Shown here in pieces: positions 56,160 through 64,000 of a DNA stretch of 64,000 nt (its first letter is position 1; the number at the start of each line of letters is the position of its first letter). The notes below the pieces were generated by a model. The model was given only the letters and a program-made list of their open reading frames with translations, was not told the DNA's origin and made no database searches. The translations under genes were made by a program, and so were the position numbers. The stretch is from positions 248,001 to 312,000 of the forward strand of contig NZ_JRJU01000001.1 in assembly GCF_000787375.1 (NCBI RefSeq). Direction: 5' to 3'. This stretch comes from Halalkalibacter okhensis (lineage in GTDB: Bacteria; Bacillota; Bacilli; Bacillales; Bacillaceae_D).

Positions 56160-56606
56160 CTATGAACCAGTCCCTACTAGTTCCACTTTTTCTACTGCTT
56201 CTAATCCTACAATCCAATCCATGAGCTCATCTAAATCTAGTTTCATTGGAGCCGTATCTATGGATAACGTCATATGAGCCCTTCCTTGTAAGGGAATTGT
56301 TTGATTTATGGTTAATACATTGGCACCTGTTTCTGCAACTTTCCCTAATAACTGTGAAAGCGAACCTGAGCGATCGACCAAAATAATTGATAGAGTAATG
56401 ATCTTTTCCTTCACTACTTTATGAAAAGGGAAGATTCCGTCTTTATATTTATAAAAAGCACTTCGGCTAAGTCCAACTTTATTTACTGCCTCATTTATTT
56501 TTTTCACTTTACCTAGCTCCAGCAGCTCCTTAGCTGCTAACGTTTTTTCCATTGCTTCTGTTAGCATATCCTCACGTACGAGATAAAATGATTTTCTTGA
56601 TGTCAT
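56160..56606 (-). CDS. pheB: ACT-domain protein PheB
   Basis: A 148-residue protein of the UPF0735/PheB family. The N-terminal half has a helix-turn-helix-like pattern (KKINEAVNKVGLSRSAFYKY) and the C-terminal half is an ACT domain (LSIILVDRSGSLSQLLGKVA, ANVLTINQTIPLQGRAHMTL). It is named for its location in the B. subtilis phe operon; its biochemical role is not settled, and a chorismate mutase label in some databases is not supported by motifs here. A GAAGGTG ribosome site precedes the ATG. Confidence 0.92.
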   Translation of the reverse strand: MTSRKSFYLVREDMLTEAMEKTLAAKELLELGKVKKINEAVNKVGLSRSAFYKYKDGIFPFHKVVKEKIITLSIILVDRSGSLSQLLGKVAETGANVLTINQTIPLQGRAHMTLSIDTAPMKLDLDELMDWIVGLEAVEKVELVGTGS

Positions 56607-56696
56607 ATATCCTATTCACCTTCTTTCAACGAAGAGCTATGTTTCATTATAAAATTGCCGAAACTTTTTGACAACAAAAAATGTCTTTTAACAGTG

Positions 56697-56730
56697 AAAA
56701 ACTGTCTCCATAGAAGAGACAGTTTTTTTA
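56697..56730 (-). terminator. obg terminator
   Basis: AAAAACTGTCTC / GAGACAGTTTTTTT stem with loop CATAGAA, 14 bp after the obg stop; separates obg from pheB. Confidence 0.85.
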
Positions 56731-56743
56731 GATATCGTCTTAT

Positions 56744-58027
56744 TTAATCTATAAACTCAAACTCAAACTTCATAATTCGAACAAGATCTCCGTCTTTGGC
56801 TCCTCTTTCACGAAGAGCATCATCGACGCCCATCCCTCTCATTTGTCTAGCGAAACGTTTTACGGATTCGTCTCGTGAAAAATCCGTCATTTTAAACAAC
56901 TTTTCAAGTTCAGCACCTGACAATACGAATGTACCATCGTCATCTCTTGTAATAACAAATGGAACTTGAGCTTTCTCGTGGCGATAAATAACTCGAGTAG
57001 ATTCCTCTGTTTCTTCATATAGAGGGAACTCTGGCGTTTCTTCGATCTTATCTGCAATCGTTATGAGAAGATCACGTAGTCCTTTTTTGGTTACTGCAGA
57101 AATAGGAAAGACTGGATATTGGTCGTTAAGCTTTTCTTTAAATAGCTTTAAATTTTCTTCGGAATCAGGCATGTCCATCTTATTAGCTACAACAATTTGC
57201 GGACGTTCAAGCAATCTCAAGTTGTATTGCTTCAACTCATCATTAATCATCAAAAAGTCTTCATAGGGATCTCGGCCTTCTAATGCTGACATATCAATGA
57301 CATGAACAATGACTCGTGTTCGTTCGATATGTCGTAAAAATTGGTGACCTAATCCGACTCCTTCATGTGCACCTTCAATTAATCCTGGCAAATCAGCCAT
57401 AACGAAACTGCGATTGTCTTCTGTCGCCACGACCCCTAAATTCGGTGTAATCGTCGTAAAATGATAATCAGCTATTTTCGGCTTAGCAGCAGATACTACT
57501 GAAAGCAACGTTGATTTACCAACACTAGGAAAGCCAACTAATCCAACATCCGCTAGAACCTTTAACTCAAGTACAACATCTCGTTCCTGACCTGGTTCCC
57601 CATTTTCAGCAATATCAGGGGCCGGATTAACCGGTGTAGCAAAACGAGTATTCCCTCGTCCTCCTCTACCACCTTTAGCGATCACAGCTTTTTGACCATG
57701 CTCAGTTAAATCAGCAATAATTTGACCAGTTGCCTCATCAATAACTGTCGTTCCCGGTGGCACTTTCACAACCATATCTTCTGCATTTTTTCCGTGTTGA
57801 TTTTTTGGCCTTCCGTGTTCCCCTCTTGACGCTTTAAAATGGCGTTTATAACGGAAATCCATCAAAGTCCGTAACCCTTCTTCTACTTCAAAAACAACAC
57901 TTGCCCCACGACCACCATCTCCACCTGCAGGTCCACCATCAGGCACATACTTCTCTCTTCGGTATGAGACTTGTCCATTTCCACCGTCTCCACCTTTAAC
58001 ATATACTTTTACCTTATCTACAAACAT
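56744..58027 (-). CDS. obgE: GTPase Obg (CgtA)
   Basis: A 427-residue essential GTPase for 50S ribosome assembly, stress response and sporulation. The glycine-rich Obg fold covers about 1-158 ([20 protein letters not shown]). G1 [11 protein letters not shown] (about 165-175), G3 [14 protein letters not shown] (about 212) and G4 NKMD (about 283) are intact. The C-terminal OCT domain of Gram-positives is present (about 345-427). Start at MFVDKVK, 6 bp after GAGGTG. It lies 10 bp past spo0B, the conserved spo0B-obg pair. Confidence 0.97.
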   Translation of the reverse strand: MFVDKVKVYVKGGDGGNGQVSYRREKYVPDGGPAGGDGGRGASVVFEVEEGLRTLMDFRYKRHFKASRGEHGRPKNQHGKNAEDMVVKVPPGTTVIDEATGQIIADLTEHGQKAVIAKGGRGGRGNTRFATPVNPAPDIAENGEPGQERDVVLELKVLADVGLVGFPSVGKSTLLSVVSAAKPKIADYHFTTITPNLGVVATEDNRSFVMADLPGLIEGAHEGVGLGHQFLRHIERTRVIVHVIDMSALEGRDPYEDFLMINDELKQYNLRLLERPQIVVANKMDMPDSEENLKLFKEKLNDQYPVFPISAVTKKGLRDLLITIADKIEETPEFPLYEETEESTRVIYRHEKAQVPFVITRDDDGTFVLSGAELEKLFKMTDFSRDESVKRFARQMRGMGVDDALRERGAKDGDLVRIMKFEFEFID

Positions 58028-58037
58028 ATCTTTCACC

Positions 58038-58571
58038 TCAACTTCTCATAAACCTAGCGACTAATACACATTCAGACTCGTCCATTTCCACTAGCTCTAC
58101 GTTTGGCTCCCATTCGCTTAGAAAATCAAGCCAGTCTTCCTTTTTCATTTGTAATGACCCTTGAAAATCAAATGTTACTTTACACTCGATGTCTGTGAAT
58201 AAAAATGTAAGTAACAAATTATTTTCGGACTCTGTTGAACTTCCTTCTGTTAGCTTCTCCGTAATTTGCTTACATAATCGCAGCATACGAACTTCATCTT
58301 TTTCAAGTGAAAAGACGTCCCCTGCAACATCTATTTCTAACTTCAGTTTACTGCTGAACCAATTATACGTTAAAAGAAAATACACAACACTAGCTGCCTG
58401 TATTTCTGAAATTTTGCTCTCGCAAATCGATTGTTGTGTCACTTGATCAATAATTTCTTCAATGCGATCGTATCGTTTAAGTGCTAAATTCCCTTTTATT
58501 AACTGCATAACGTTCAACCAATCATGACGTGTTTGCCTAAGCGCCTTTAAGACATCTAATTGGTTATCCAT
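58038..58571 (-). CDS. spo0B: Sporulation initiation phosphotransferase Spo0B
   Basis: A 177-residue protein passing phosphate from Spo0F to Spo0A in the sporulation phosphorelay. The phosphorylated histidine is in [20 protein letters not shown] (His16 with this start), the hallmark of the family, in the first helix of a two-helix hairpin. The C-terminal half resembles a degenerate kinase ATP domain. The ATG at 58569-58571 follows GGGAGA by 7 bp; a 16-codon extension upstream is possible. In most Bacilli rpmA and rplU precede this gene; here they do not. Confidence 0.9.
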   Translation of the reverse strand: MDNQLDVLKALRQTRHDWLNVMQLIKGNLALKRYDRIEEIIDQVTQQSICESKISEIQAASVVYFLLTYNWFSSKLKLEIDVAGDVFSLEKDEVRMLRLCKQITEKLTEGSSTESENNLLLTFLFTDIECKVTFDFQGSLQMKKEDWLDFLSEWEPNVELVEMDESECVLVARFMRS

Positions 58572-58743
58572 TTCAGTCTCTCCCTTGTCCTCCATTAAAA
58601 TAAGAATCGCTCTGTCCATTACATGGATTATCTTACCACAAAGTAACGAATAGAAACCATGTCTCTTTCACGTTCACATGAATTCTTACCTAATTATACG
58701 ATACATAATCCTCACTAACCAACTCGGAAATCTAAGAAAACAA

Positions 58744-58772
58744 TTGACAGATGCCGAACTTCTACATATACT
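58744..58772 (+). promoter_or_regulatory. Sigma-A promoter of the ABC importer
   Basis: TTGACA (58744-58749), 17-bp spacer, TATACT (58767-58772), 68 bp before the start codon. No riboswitch or repeat is recognisable between it and the gene. Confidence 0.82.
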
Positions 58773-58840
58773 AAATATCAGCTAAAACCTACTAAATCGC
58801 TATGAATTGTAAAGAAATTCCTTGAATGAGGAGGGATACG

Positions 58841-59686
58841 ATGTCTGATGTAAAAATTACAAGCGTCGGGAAGACTTTTGAAAATAAAGATGAGCAAACA
58901 TCCTATACCGTTTTCGATAATATTGACCTACATGTGAAATCAGGTGAGTTTGTTTCTTTGCTAGGGCCGTCTGGTTGCGGAAAATCCACATTATTAAATA
59001 TCATTGCTGGGTTAGACCAAGCAAGTAGTGGCGCTGTATTAGTTGGAGATCGCAAAGTGACAGGCCCTGGTGTTGACCGAGGGGTTGTCTTCCAAGAAGC
59101 GGCACTTATGCCATGGATGACTGTGCTTGATAATGTGATGTTTGGGATAAAGAAACGTTACAGCAAAAAGGAAGCAAAAGAACGGGCTATTGAATATCTC
59201 AAGCTTGTACATCTTAGCAAATTCGTAGACTCTTATCCACATGAACTTTCAGGTGGAATGAAGCAACGTGTCTCGATTGCACGAGCTCTAGCAATGGATC
59301 CAGAAGTATTATTAATGGATGAACCATTTGGAGCGTTAGATGAGCAAACAAGATCGATGCTCCATAAAGAAGTACAATACATTTGGGAGCAAACAGGAAA
59401 AACCATTATTTTTGTTACTCATAATATTCGTGAATCTATCTTATTATCAGATCGAATTGTTTTAATGGGTGTTAGACCTGGTGGAATTATTAATGTTTTT
59501 GACGTTCCTCTTGCTCGCCCAAGAAAACCTTCTGATGAAGCATTCGCTGCATTAGAAGAAAAAATTAGCAAACAACTTGCAGGGGAAATTGAGAAAGTGA
59601 TGAAGGAGGAAATGGGTGATGATTACCATAGTCAGAAGGCTACTCTTCTTTACAGCTCTCATCGCGATATGGGAGATCATATATAG
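58841..59686 (+). CDS. ABC transporter ATP-binding protein (SsuB/TauB/NrtD-like)
   Basis: A 281-residue ATPase of the nitrate/sulfonate/taurine group. Walker A LGPSGCGKSTLLNIIAG (about 42-58), signature LSGGMKQRVSIARAL (about 142), Walker B VLLMDEPFGALDEQTR (about 163) and the switch histidine in IFVTHNIRES. The start is ATG 58841, 8 bp after GGAGGG. The last 22 or so codons overlap the permease gene in another frame and extend past the usual family end. It is first gene of a three-gene importer; substrate discussed under the binding protein. Confidence 0.93.
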   Translation: MSDVKITSVGKTFENKDEQTSYTVFDNIDLHVKSGEFVSLLGPSGCGKSTLLNIIAGLDQASSGAVLVGDRKVTGPGVDRGVVFQEAALMPWMTVLDNVMFGIKKRYSKKEAKERAIEYLKLVHLSKFVDSYPHELSGGMKQRVSIARALAMDPEVLLMDEPFGALDEQTRSMLHKEVQYIWEQTGKTIIFVTHNIRESILLSDRIVLMGVRPGGIINVFDVPLARPRKPSDEAFAALEEKISKQLAGEIEKVMKEEMGDDYHSQKATLLYSSHRDMGDHI

Positions 59687-60374
59687 ACTTGATGCTTTTG
59701 GTACAAGAATGTTCCCGTCTCCCCTTCTTTCATTTGTAGAGTTATATAAAGGGTTTTTCGAGACTGGTATCTTAACTGCTGCCTTAACAACAAGTTTAGG
59801 ACGTATTGGCTTAGGGTTTGCCTTAGCTGTGATCATCGGCTCTATTTTAGGTATTATATTAGCTACTTCTAAACTTGCCGATGAGACCCTTGGTTCACTT
59901 GTTGTCGCCCTACAATCCGTGCCAAGTATCGTTTGGTTACCTTTGGCCTTAGTTATGTTTCAAGGAGGAACAACAGCCATCCTTTTTGTTATCGTTCTTG
60001 GGGGGACATGGCCAATGACGATGAACGTCAGAATGGGGATAAAAAATGTCCAGCCGCTCCTTATTCGCGCAGCACGCACAATGGGTTATAAAGGGTATGA
60101 ATTAATCTGGAAAGTAATGATTCCTGCTTCGATTCCATCTGCACTAACAGGGGTTCGTTTATCCTGGGCATTTGGATGGCGTGCATTGATGGCCGCAGAG
60201 CTTCTTGGTAGAGGTGGGCTTGGCCGGACACTTCTTGATGCACGTGACTTCTTTAACATGGAATTAGTCATTGCTATTATGATCATCATTGCTGTCATTG
60301 GTCTTATTGTTGAGTATTGTATTTTTAATCCAATTGAACGGAAAGTACTTAGTCGTTGGGGATATGCAAAATAG
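59619..60374 (+). CDS. ABC transporter permease (SsuC/TauC-like)
   Basis: A 251-residue permease with six membrane helices of the BPD-transport type. The EAA loop that contacts the ATPase is RAARTMGYKGYELIWKVMIP (about 150-169), and LRLS-like ALTGVRLSWAFGWRALMAAE follows. SVPSIVWLPLALVMFQG is typical of the sulfonate/nitrate group. ATG 59619 follows GGAGG by 9 bp; a GTG one codon earlier is equally possible. The first 68 bp overlap the ATPase gene. Confidence 0.92.
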   Translation: MITIVRRLLFFTALIAIWEIIYRLDAFGTRMFPSPLLSFVELYKGFFETGILTAALTTSLGRIGLGFALAVIIGSILGIILATSKLADETLGSLVVALQSVPSIVWLPLALVMFQGGTTAILFVIVLGGTWPMTMNVRMGIKNVQPLLIRAARTMGYKGYELIWKVMIPASIPSALTGVRLSWAFGWRALMAAELLGRGGLGRTLLDARDFFNMELVIAIMIIIAVIGLIVEYCIFNPIERKVLSRWGYAK

Positions 60375-60411
60375 ATCATTAAGTCATTTATAAAAAAAGG
60401 GAGAGAATACG

Positions 60412-61419
60412 ATGAAGAAATGGTTTAAAGCAACTGGTATCGCATTAATGCTTGGAGCATTAACTGCGTGTGGAGCAGGAAACACAAGTGGTTCAGACAC
60501 AGAAAGTGACGTACGTATTGGTTATTTTCCTAATCTTGATCATGCTGCTGCTATTATTGGAAAAGAAAAAGGATACTTTGATGATGAATTAGGCGAAAGA
60601 GGAGCTGAATATACTCACTTCCCTAACGGAAATGACTTCATCGAAGCACTAGAAACAGGTAATTTAGACATTGGTTATGTTGGACCAGGTCCAGCTATTA
60701 ACTACTTCCTAACTGGTGGAGATATTGTTGTACTTGGGGCTGCAGCCAATGGAGCTACATTGATTGTTTCTCGCGAAGACTCTGGCATTGAAACACTTGA
60801 GGATTTTGGTGGAAAGTCATTCTGTACTCCTGGTAATGGTTGCACACACAATGTTCAGCTTGAAATGATGTTAAAAGACATTGGTTTAGAATCAAACCGT
60901 GTTGGTGGAACGGTTGAACACCAATCACGTATTGCACCTGCAAACATGGTTGCGATGTTTGAGCAAGGACAAATTGATGCAGCTGCTGCACCAGAGCCTT
61001 GGGGCACATACCTTGTAGAAGAGCTAAATGCCAATGTTGTTACAGAATGGAATAATGTTTTCTTAGGAGAAGAATTAGCAAGTGTTGTTGTTGTTACGTC
61101 TAAAAAATTCTTAGAAGAGAATCCTGAAGCTGTTGATGCTGTATTACGTGGTCATAAGCAAGCCGTTGATTACACACAAGAAAATACAGAAGATACATTA
61201 ACAACGATTAACGATCACCTGTTTGATTTAACACAGAATCGCCTACCAGAAACGGTTCTTGAGAAAGCATGGACTCGTATGGCAGTTACAACAGAAACAC
61301 ACCCTGAGGCACTACAAGCTTGGGCTGATGCTTCTTATGAATTAAAATTTATGGATAAAGACCCAGACCTTACTGGCTTTGTTGATACTTCTCGTCTAGA
61401 TGCGATTTTAAATCAATAA
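60412..61419 (+). CDS. ABC transporter substrate-binding lipoprotein (SsuA/TauA-like)
   Basis: A 335-residue lipoprotein: signal peptide ending in lipobox LTAC (Cys20), then an NMT1/SsuA-type binding fold. VRIGYFPNLDHAAAIIGKEKG (in part), GNDFIEALETGNLDIGYVGPGPAI and AAAPEPWGTYL are group markers. A pair of cysteines in SFCTPGNGCTHN (about 140) is unusual and could form a disulfide or touch a ligand. Group members carry sulfonates, taurine, nitrate, or thiamine precursors; no metabolic gene nearby decides between these. The gene is 37 bp after the permease. Confidence 0.9.
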   Translation: MKKWFKATGIALMLGALTACGAGNTSGSDTESDVRIGYFPNLDHAAAIIGKEKGYFDDELGERGAEYTHFPNGNDFIEALETGNLDIGYVGPGPAINYFLTGGDIVVLGAAANGATLIVSREDSGIETLEDFGGKSFCTPGNGCTHNVQLEMMLKDIGLESNRVGGTVEHQSRIAPANMVAMFEQGQIDAAAAPEPWGTYLVEELNANVVTEWNNVFLGEELASVVVVTSKKFLEENPEAVDAVLRGHKQAVDYTQENTEDTLTTINDHLFDLTQNRLPETVLEKAWTRMAVTTETHPEALQAWADASYELKFMDKDPDLTGFVDTSRLDAILNQ

Positions 61420-61424
61420 AATTT

Positions 61425-61462
61425 GAACCGCTCGAATCCTGTTGGATTTGAGCGGTTTTAGT
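61425..61462 (+). terminator. Terminator of the ABC importer operon
   Basis: AACCGCTCGAATCC / GGATTTGAGCGGTT stem with TGTT loop and TTTTAG tail, just after the last stop codon. Confidence 0.88.
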
Positions 61463-61511
61463 CTATTGTCAACCTTTTGTGAAAATAGGCAAAAAAAATT
61501 CACATTTTATG

Positions 61512-61540
61512 TTTACATCTTACCAAACATTGGATATAAT
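61512..61540 (+). promoter_or_regulatory. Sigma-A promoter of the small-ORF cluster
   Basis: TTTACA (61512-61517), 17-bp spacer, TATAAT (61535-61540). The start would be near 61547, about 36 bp before the first small ORF. Confidence 0.82.
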
Positions 61541-61582
61541 TCCTTATGAAAGCAAATTTGAGAGCAAAGGAGGTTGAACAAA

Positions 61583-61666
61583 ATGATTAAAGGATTATGT
61601 AAACCCGCATTAACTTCATCTATCATGCGTTCAAAACCTGCCAGCCTCAAACTAGATCTTTTTTAA
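61583..61666 (+). CDS. 27-residue putative leader peptide
   Basis: ATG at 61583-61585 preceded by AAAGGAGG at 7-8 bp, which is as strong a ribosome site as any here. The peptide is basic with polar residues (starts MIKGLCKPALTSS and ends LKLDLF). I know no homologue. Its stop codon is about 25 bp before the first of two alternative hairpins, the position of a leader peptide in an attenuator. It could also act as a small protein in its own right. Confidence 0.6.
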   Translation: MIKGLCKPALTSSIMRSKPASLKLDLF

Positions 61667-61691
61667 ATTTCTATTTGGAAGCTGATTATTC

Positions 61692-61767
61692 AAGCCGCAG
61701 GTAGGACGTATACCTGTGGCTTTCTTGTATCATTTTAGCCACAGGAACGTTTTCCTGTGGTTTTTTG
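61692..61767 (+). promoter_or_regulatory. Two mutually exclusive hairpins, attenuator-like
   Basis: Strand 1 AAGCCGCAGGTA (61692-61703) pairs with strand 2 TACCTGTGGCTT (61711-61722). Strand 3 AGCCACAGGAA (61737-61747) pairs with strand 4 TTCCTGTGGTT (about 61752-61762), followed by a T-run, a terminator. Strand 2 can instead pair with strand 3: CCTGTGGCT with AGCCACAGG, nine Watson-Crick pairs, which would prevent the terminator. The layout matches transcription attenuation ahead of the YrzI genes. Confidence 0.6.
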
Positions 61768-61833
61768 TGCCTAATTAAACTTCCAAATAATAGAAATTTT
61801 TACTTATCCTTCAAAAAGAAAGGCGGTGATCAC

Positions 61834-61968
61834 ATGACTTTTTCCTTTTTACTTTTCACAATCACTATTAAAAGACGAAAGTATACTGGTGAGGAACTCG
61901 AACGTTTAGTGAGACAACAAAAGTTAGACGAATACCATAATCAACAGATTCACAAATTTATGCAATAA
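61834..61968 (+). CDS. YrzI family small protein (first copy)
   Basis: A 44-residue protein starting MTFSFLLFTITIKRRKYT, with a short hydrophobic N-terminus followed by a basic, helical, charged C-terminal part. This pattern is the YrzI family of Bacillus small proteins, which are often found as tandem near-copies; function is unknown. A longer in-frame reading from 61765 lacks a ribosome site and would overlap the terminator, while AAAGGCGGTG lies 5 bp before ATG 61834. A second copy follows at 62095. Confidence 0.78.
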   Translation: MTFSFLLFTITIKRRKYTGEELERLVRQQKLDEYHNQQIHKFMQ

Positions 61969-62004
61969 ATCTAATACAAAATTACGAATAAGGAGGTAAT
62001 GAAT

Positions 62005-62067
62005 ATGATTTTTCTAAAAGGGATTGTTTTACAAGGCTGGTACGAACAGGTGAAAGGCCTCACCTAA
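62005..62067 (+). CDS. 20-residue small peptide between the YrzI copies
   Basis: ATG 62005-62007 is 8 bp after AGGAGG. The peptide MIFLKGIVLQGWYEQVKGLT starts with the same hydrophobic character as its neighbours but has no known relative. Its stop is 27 bp before the second YrzI start, so it may be a translational leader for it. Shortness makes the coding call uncertain. Confidence 0.5.
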   Translation: MIFLKGIVLQGWYEQVKGLT

Positions 62068-62094
62068 AATGACCAATTACAGGAGGCATCTTTG

Positions 62095-62235
62095 ATGACA
62101 TTTCATTTTATCTTATTTACGATTACTATTAAGAAACGTCAATATACAGGGAAACAATTAGAACAAATGGTAAGACAACAAAATTACTCACAAGAACATC
62201 AAGAGCGTATGGCTCGAATTGAAAAATGGAAGTAA
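62095..62235 (+). CDS. YrzI family small protein (second copy)
   Basis: A 46-residue protein, MTFHFILFTITIKKRQYTGK and so on. It lines up with the first copy over its whole length (MTFxFxLFTITIKxRxYTGxxLExxVRQQ), so the pair arose by duplication and both are under protein-level constraint. AGGAGG lies 8 bp before the ATG. The N-terminal hydrophobic stretch may attach it to the membrane surface; that is inference. Confidence 0.82.
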   Translation: MTFHFILFTITIKKRQYTGKQLEQMVRQQNYSQEHQERMARIEKWK

Positions 62236-62240
62236 AAATA

Positions 62241-62286
62241 AAGATTGCCCTTCAAGGTCAAATTTGACCTTAAAAGGGCAATCCCC
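62241..62286. terminator. Bidirectional terminator between YrzI and methylmalonate-semialdehyde dehydrogenase
   Basis: GATTGCCCTT (62242-62251 region) pairs with AAGGGCAATC (about 62272-62283); an inner AAGGTCAAATTTGACCTT palindrome extends the stem. Confidence 0.82.
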
Positions 62287-62294
62287 ACTATTTC

Positions 62295-63749
62295 TTACCA
62301 ACGTGCTGTTAACATCTTCTTTCTTGTATAAAAGTTCAGTCCATCTTTTCCGTTTGCATGAAGGTCTCCGTAAAATGAATTTTTCCAACCAGAGAATGGG
62401 AAGAATGCCATTGGTGCTGGTACATTCACATTCACTCCAAGCATACCTACTTCAATATCCTCACGATACTGACGAACAGCTGCCCCACTATCGGTATACA
62501 ATACAGAACCATTCCCAAAATCAGATTCATTTGTCACTTCAATCGCTTCTGTCAAATCTTTCACACGAACAATCGATAAAACAGGTGCAAAGATTTCGTT
62601 TTTCCAAATATTCATTTCTGTCGTTACATTATCAAAAATCGTTGCCCCTAAGAAGAACCCATCAAGGTCCTGACCATCTGGACGGCCATCACGTACAAGT
62701 GTAGCTCCTTCTTCTATTCCTTCTTCAATCGCAGCGTTAACCTTATCTAAATGCGATTGACGAATAACCGGACCAAGATTAACAGATTTATCACAACCGT
62801 CCCCTAATACTAATTGATCTGCTGCTTCTTTTAATCTTGAAATTAACTCATCTGCAATATCTTCTGTCACCACGACTACAGATGTAGCCATACAACGCTG
62901 ACCTGCACTTCCAAATGCTCCACCAACAATTCCTTGTACCGTCTTTTCCATATTGCAATCAGCTAGAACGATCGAGTGATTTTTCGCACCTGCTAATGCT
63001 TGAACTCGCTTTCCATAACTAGCACCTGTTTTATAAACATATTCAGCTACTGGTTGGGATCCTACAAATGAAATAGCTTTAACATCTTTATGCTCTAGTA
63101 ATCCGTTTACAACATCATGTGCCCCATGAACTAAGTTCAGCACACCTTGAGGTAAGCCAGCTTCTGTAAATAGTTGCACTAAGCGCTCTGCAAGTAACGG
63201 CGTGCGCTCAGACGGCTTTAACACAAACGTATTTCCACAAGCAATCGCTAAAGGGAACATCCAACAAGGAACCATCATCGGGAAATTAAATGGTGAAATT
63301 CCCCCAATGACTCCGACTGGATAACGATACATCCCTGATTCAATGCCAGTAGCGATATCAGGTAACATTTCTCCCATCATTAAACTAGGTGCCCCTGCTG
63401 CAAATTCAACACATTCAATTCCTCTTTGTACTTCTCCATAAGCATCATCATAACACTTACCGTTTTCTTTCGTTATTAAACTAGCAAGTTCTTCATAGTT
63501 TTCCATTAAAAGTTGTTGATATTTAAATAAAATGCGAGCTCTTTTAGGAACCGGAGTCTTTTTCCACGTTTTAAAGGCTTCTTTTGCTGTTTTTACTGCA
63601 AGGTCGACATCTTCCTTTGTAGAAAGTGGCACACGAGCAATTTCTTCTCCTGTTGCTGGATTTGGAACCACCTCAAAATCAGTTGCCACCGACTCAACCC
63701 ATTCACCATTAATATAATTTTTTAATACAGATGTTGTTGTTACAGTCAT
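62295..63749 (-). CDS. mmsA: CoA-acylating methylmalonate-semialdehyde dehydrogenase
   Basis: A 484-residue aldehyde dehydrogenase that converts methylmalonate or malonate semialdehyde, NAD+ and CoA to propionyl- or acetyl-CoA in valine or inositol breakdown (IolA/MmsA). [10 protein letters not shown] at the start, [18 protein letters not shown] (about 150), [12 protein letters not shown] and the active cysteine in [17 protein letters not shown] (about 285) are family motifs; FNFPMMVP separates MmsA from other ALDHs. ATG 63749 follows AAAGGGG by 8 bp. It lies 23 bp past a GntP-type permease gene, and no other iol gene is visible. Confidence 0.93.
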   Translation of the reverse strand: MTVTTTSVLKNYINGEWVESVATDFEVVPNPATGEEIARVPLSTKEDVDLAVKTAKEAFKTWKKTPVPKRARILFKYQQLLMENYEELASLITKENGKCYDDAYGEVQRGIECVEFAAGAPSLMMGEMLPDIATGIESGMYRYPVGVIGGISPFNFPMMVPCWMFPLAIACGNTFVLKPSERTPLLAERLVQLFTEAGLPQGVLNLVHGAHDVVNGLLEHKDVKAISFVGSQPVAEYVYKTGASYGKRVQALAGAKNHSIVLADCNMEKTVQGIVGGAFGSAGQRCMATSVVVVTEDIADELISRLKEAADQLVLGDGCDKSVNLGPVIRQSHLDKVNAAIEEGIEEGATLVRDGRPDGQDLDGFFLGATIFDNVTTEMNIWKNEIFAPVLSIVRVKDLTEAIEVTNESDFGNGSVLYTDSGAAVRQYREDIEVGMLGVNVNVPAPMAFFPFSGWKNSFYGDLHANGKDGLNFYTRKKMLTARW

Positions 63750-63772
63750 TTTCAAAACCCCTTTTCATTTAA

Positions 63773-64000
63773 TTAAATATAAAATAAAGAATATAATACA
63801 ATCGCTAAAATTAGCGCAATTGTCGGTAAAATAACACTTACACAAAAGATCGGTAAATAAGCTCTCTTATGTGTTTCTCCACAAATCGCTCTAACTGTTG
63901 TAACGACGTAACCGTTATGTGGCAAGGAATCTAATCCCCCTGAGGCTAACGCCGAAATCCGGTGCATCGAACCAGGATCGATCCCTTTTGCTAAGTAGAT
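63773..64000 (-). CDS. GntP-family permease, C-terminal part
   Basis: The last 75 residues of a gluconate/organic acid permease; the gene continues past the right edge. DPGSMHRISALASGGLDSLP and HNGYVVTTVRAICGETHKRA are the family's C-terminal signature, and a final helix (LPTIALILAIVLYSLF) ends the protein. GntP members carry gluconate, glycerate, 3-hydroxybutyrate or similar acids. Pairing with mmsA suggests a three- or four-carbon hydroxyacid or semialdehyde precursor; that is inference. Confidence 0.88.
   Translation of the reverse strand: MYLAKGIDPGSMHRISALASGGLDSLPHNGYVVTTVRAICGETHKRAYLPIFCVSVILPTIALILAIVLYSLFYI

Noticed and set aside
63773-64000. A complete small gene at the right edge starting at an internal ATG
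   Set aside because: The frame stays open to the window end and matches the C-terminal signature of GntP permeases, so it is a truncated longer gene.

Overview
The window looks like chromosomal core from an endospore-forming, low-GC Gram-positive of the Bacillaceae. The gene order follows the Bacillus subtilis yrr/yrv/yrb block almost gene for gene: trmR, mltG, ruvX, alaS, recD2, mnmA, cymR, rarA, tcdA, aspS-hisS, dtd, rel, apt, recJ, secDF, comN, spoVB, yajC, tgt, queA, ruvBA, bofC, coxA-safA, nadABC, nifS-niaR, pheA-pheB, obg, spo0B. Sporulation genes (rsfA-like, spoVB, bofC, coxA, safA, spo0B), T-box leaders, an S-box and strong AGGAGG-type ribosome sites all agree with this. Acidic extracytoplasmic segments (MltG) and one intergenic element common in alkaliphilic bacilli hint at an alkaliphile such as Halalkalibacter or Alkalihalobacillus; that is inference.

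Layout. 1-8 kb (minus strand): tRNA wobble modification genes (trhP1, trmR), mltG, the small gene yrzB, ireB-ruvX, alaS with its T-box leader, and an AI-2E family permease. 8-20 kb: yrrD, recD2, a TPR protein, the sulfur-transfer pair mnmA/yrvO, cymR and a YczE-like membrane protein; then rarA and a sigma-F-type rsfA-like gene on the plus strand; then tcdA, and homoserine dehydrogenase under a SAM riboswitch. 20-35 kb (minus): aspS/hisS with T-box, dtd, rel, apt, recJ, a LapA protein, a CDF metal exporter, separate secF and secD, comN and a small export protein. 35-44 kb: spoVB, DUF421, an ArsB/NhaD-type permease, yrzE, yajC, tgt, queA, ruvB, ruvA. 44-45 kb: about 0.96 kb of intergenic repeats. 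45-58.6 kb: bofC, coxA, safA, DUF3231, NAD synthesis genes arranged divergently around a shared operator region, pheA/pheB, obg, spo0B. 58.8-64 kb leaves the conserved block: an SsuABC/TauABC-like ABC importer, a cluster of four tiny ORFs including two YrzI-family proteins behind an attenuator-like leader, then methylmalonate-semialdehyde dehydrogenase and the end of a GntP-type permease.

Functionally the window joins tRNA maturation (trhP1/trmR, mnmA/yrvO, tcdA, tgt/queA, alaS, aspS, hisS, dtd), recombination and repair (ruvABX, recD2, recJ, rarA), Sec export (secD, secF, yajC), stringent response (rel) and spore formation. I see no tRNA or rRNA gene, prophage, transposase, CRISPR array, defence island or antibiotic cluster. 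The less ordinary content is in the gaps: several structured repeat families (34 bp, 77 bp and 144 bp tandem units, plus a dispersed compound-hairpin family), two hairpins that cover a ribosome binding site (recJ, yrrD), an attenuator-like leader before the YrzI genes, and several precise promoter matches.
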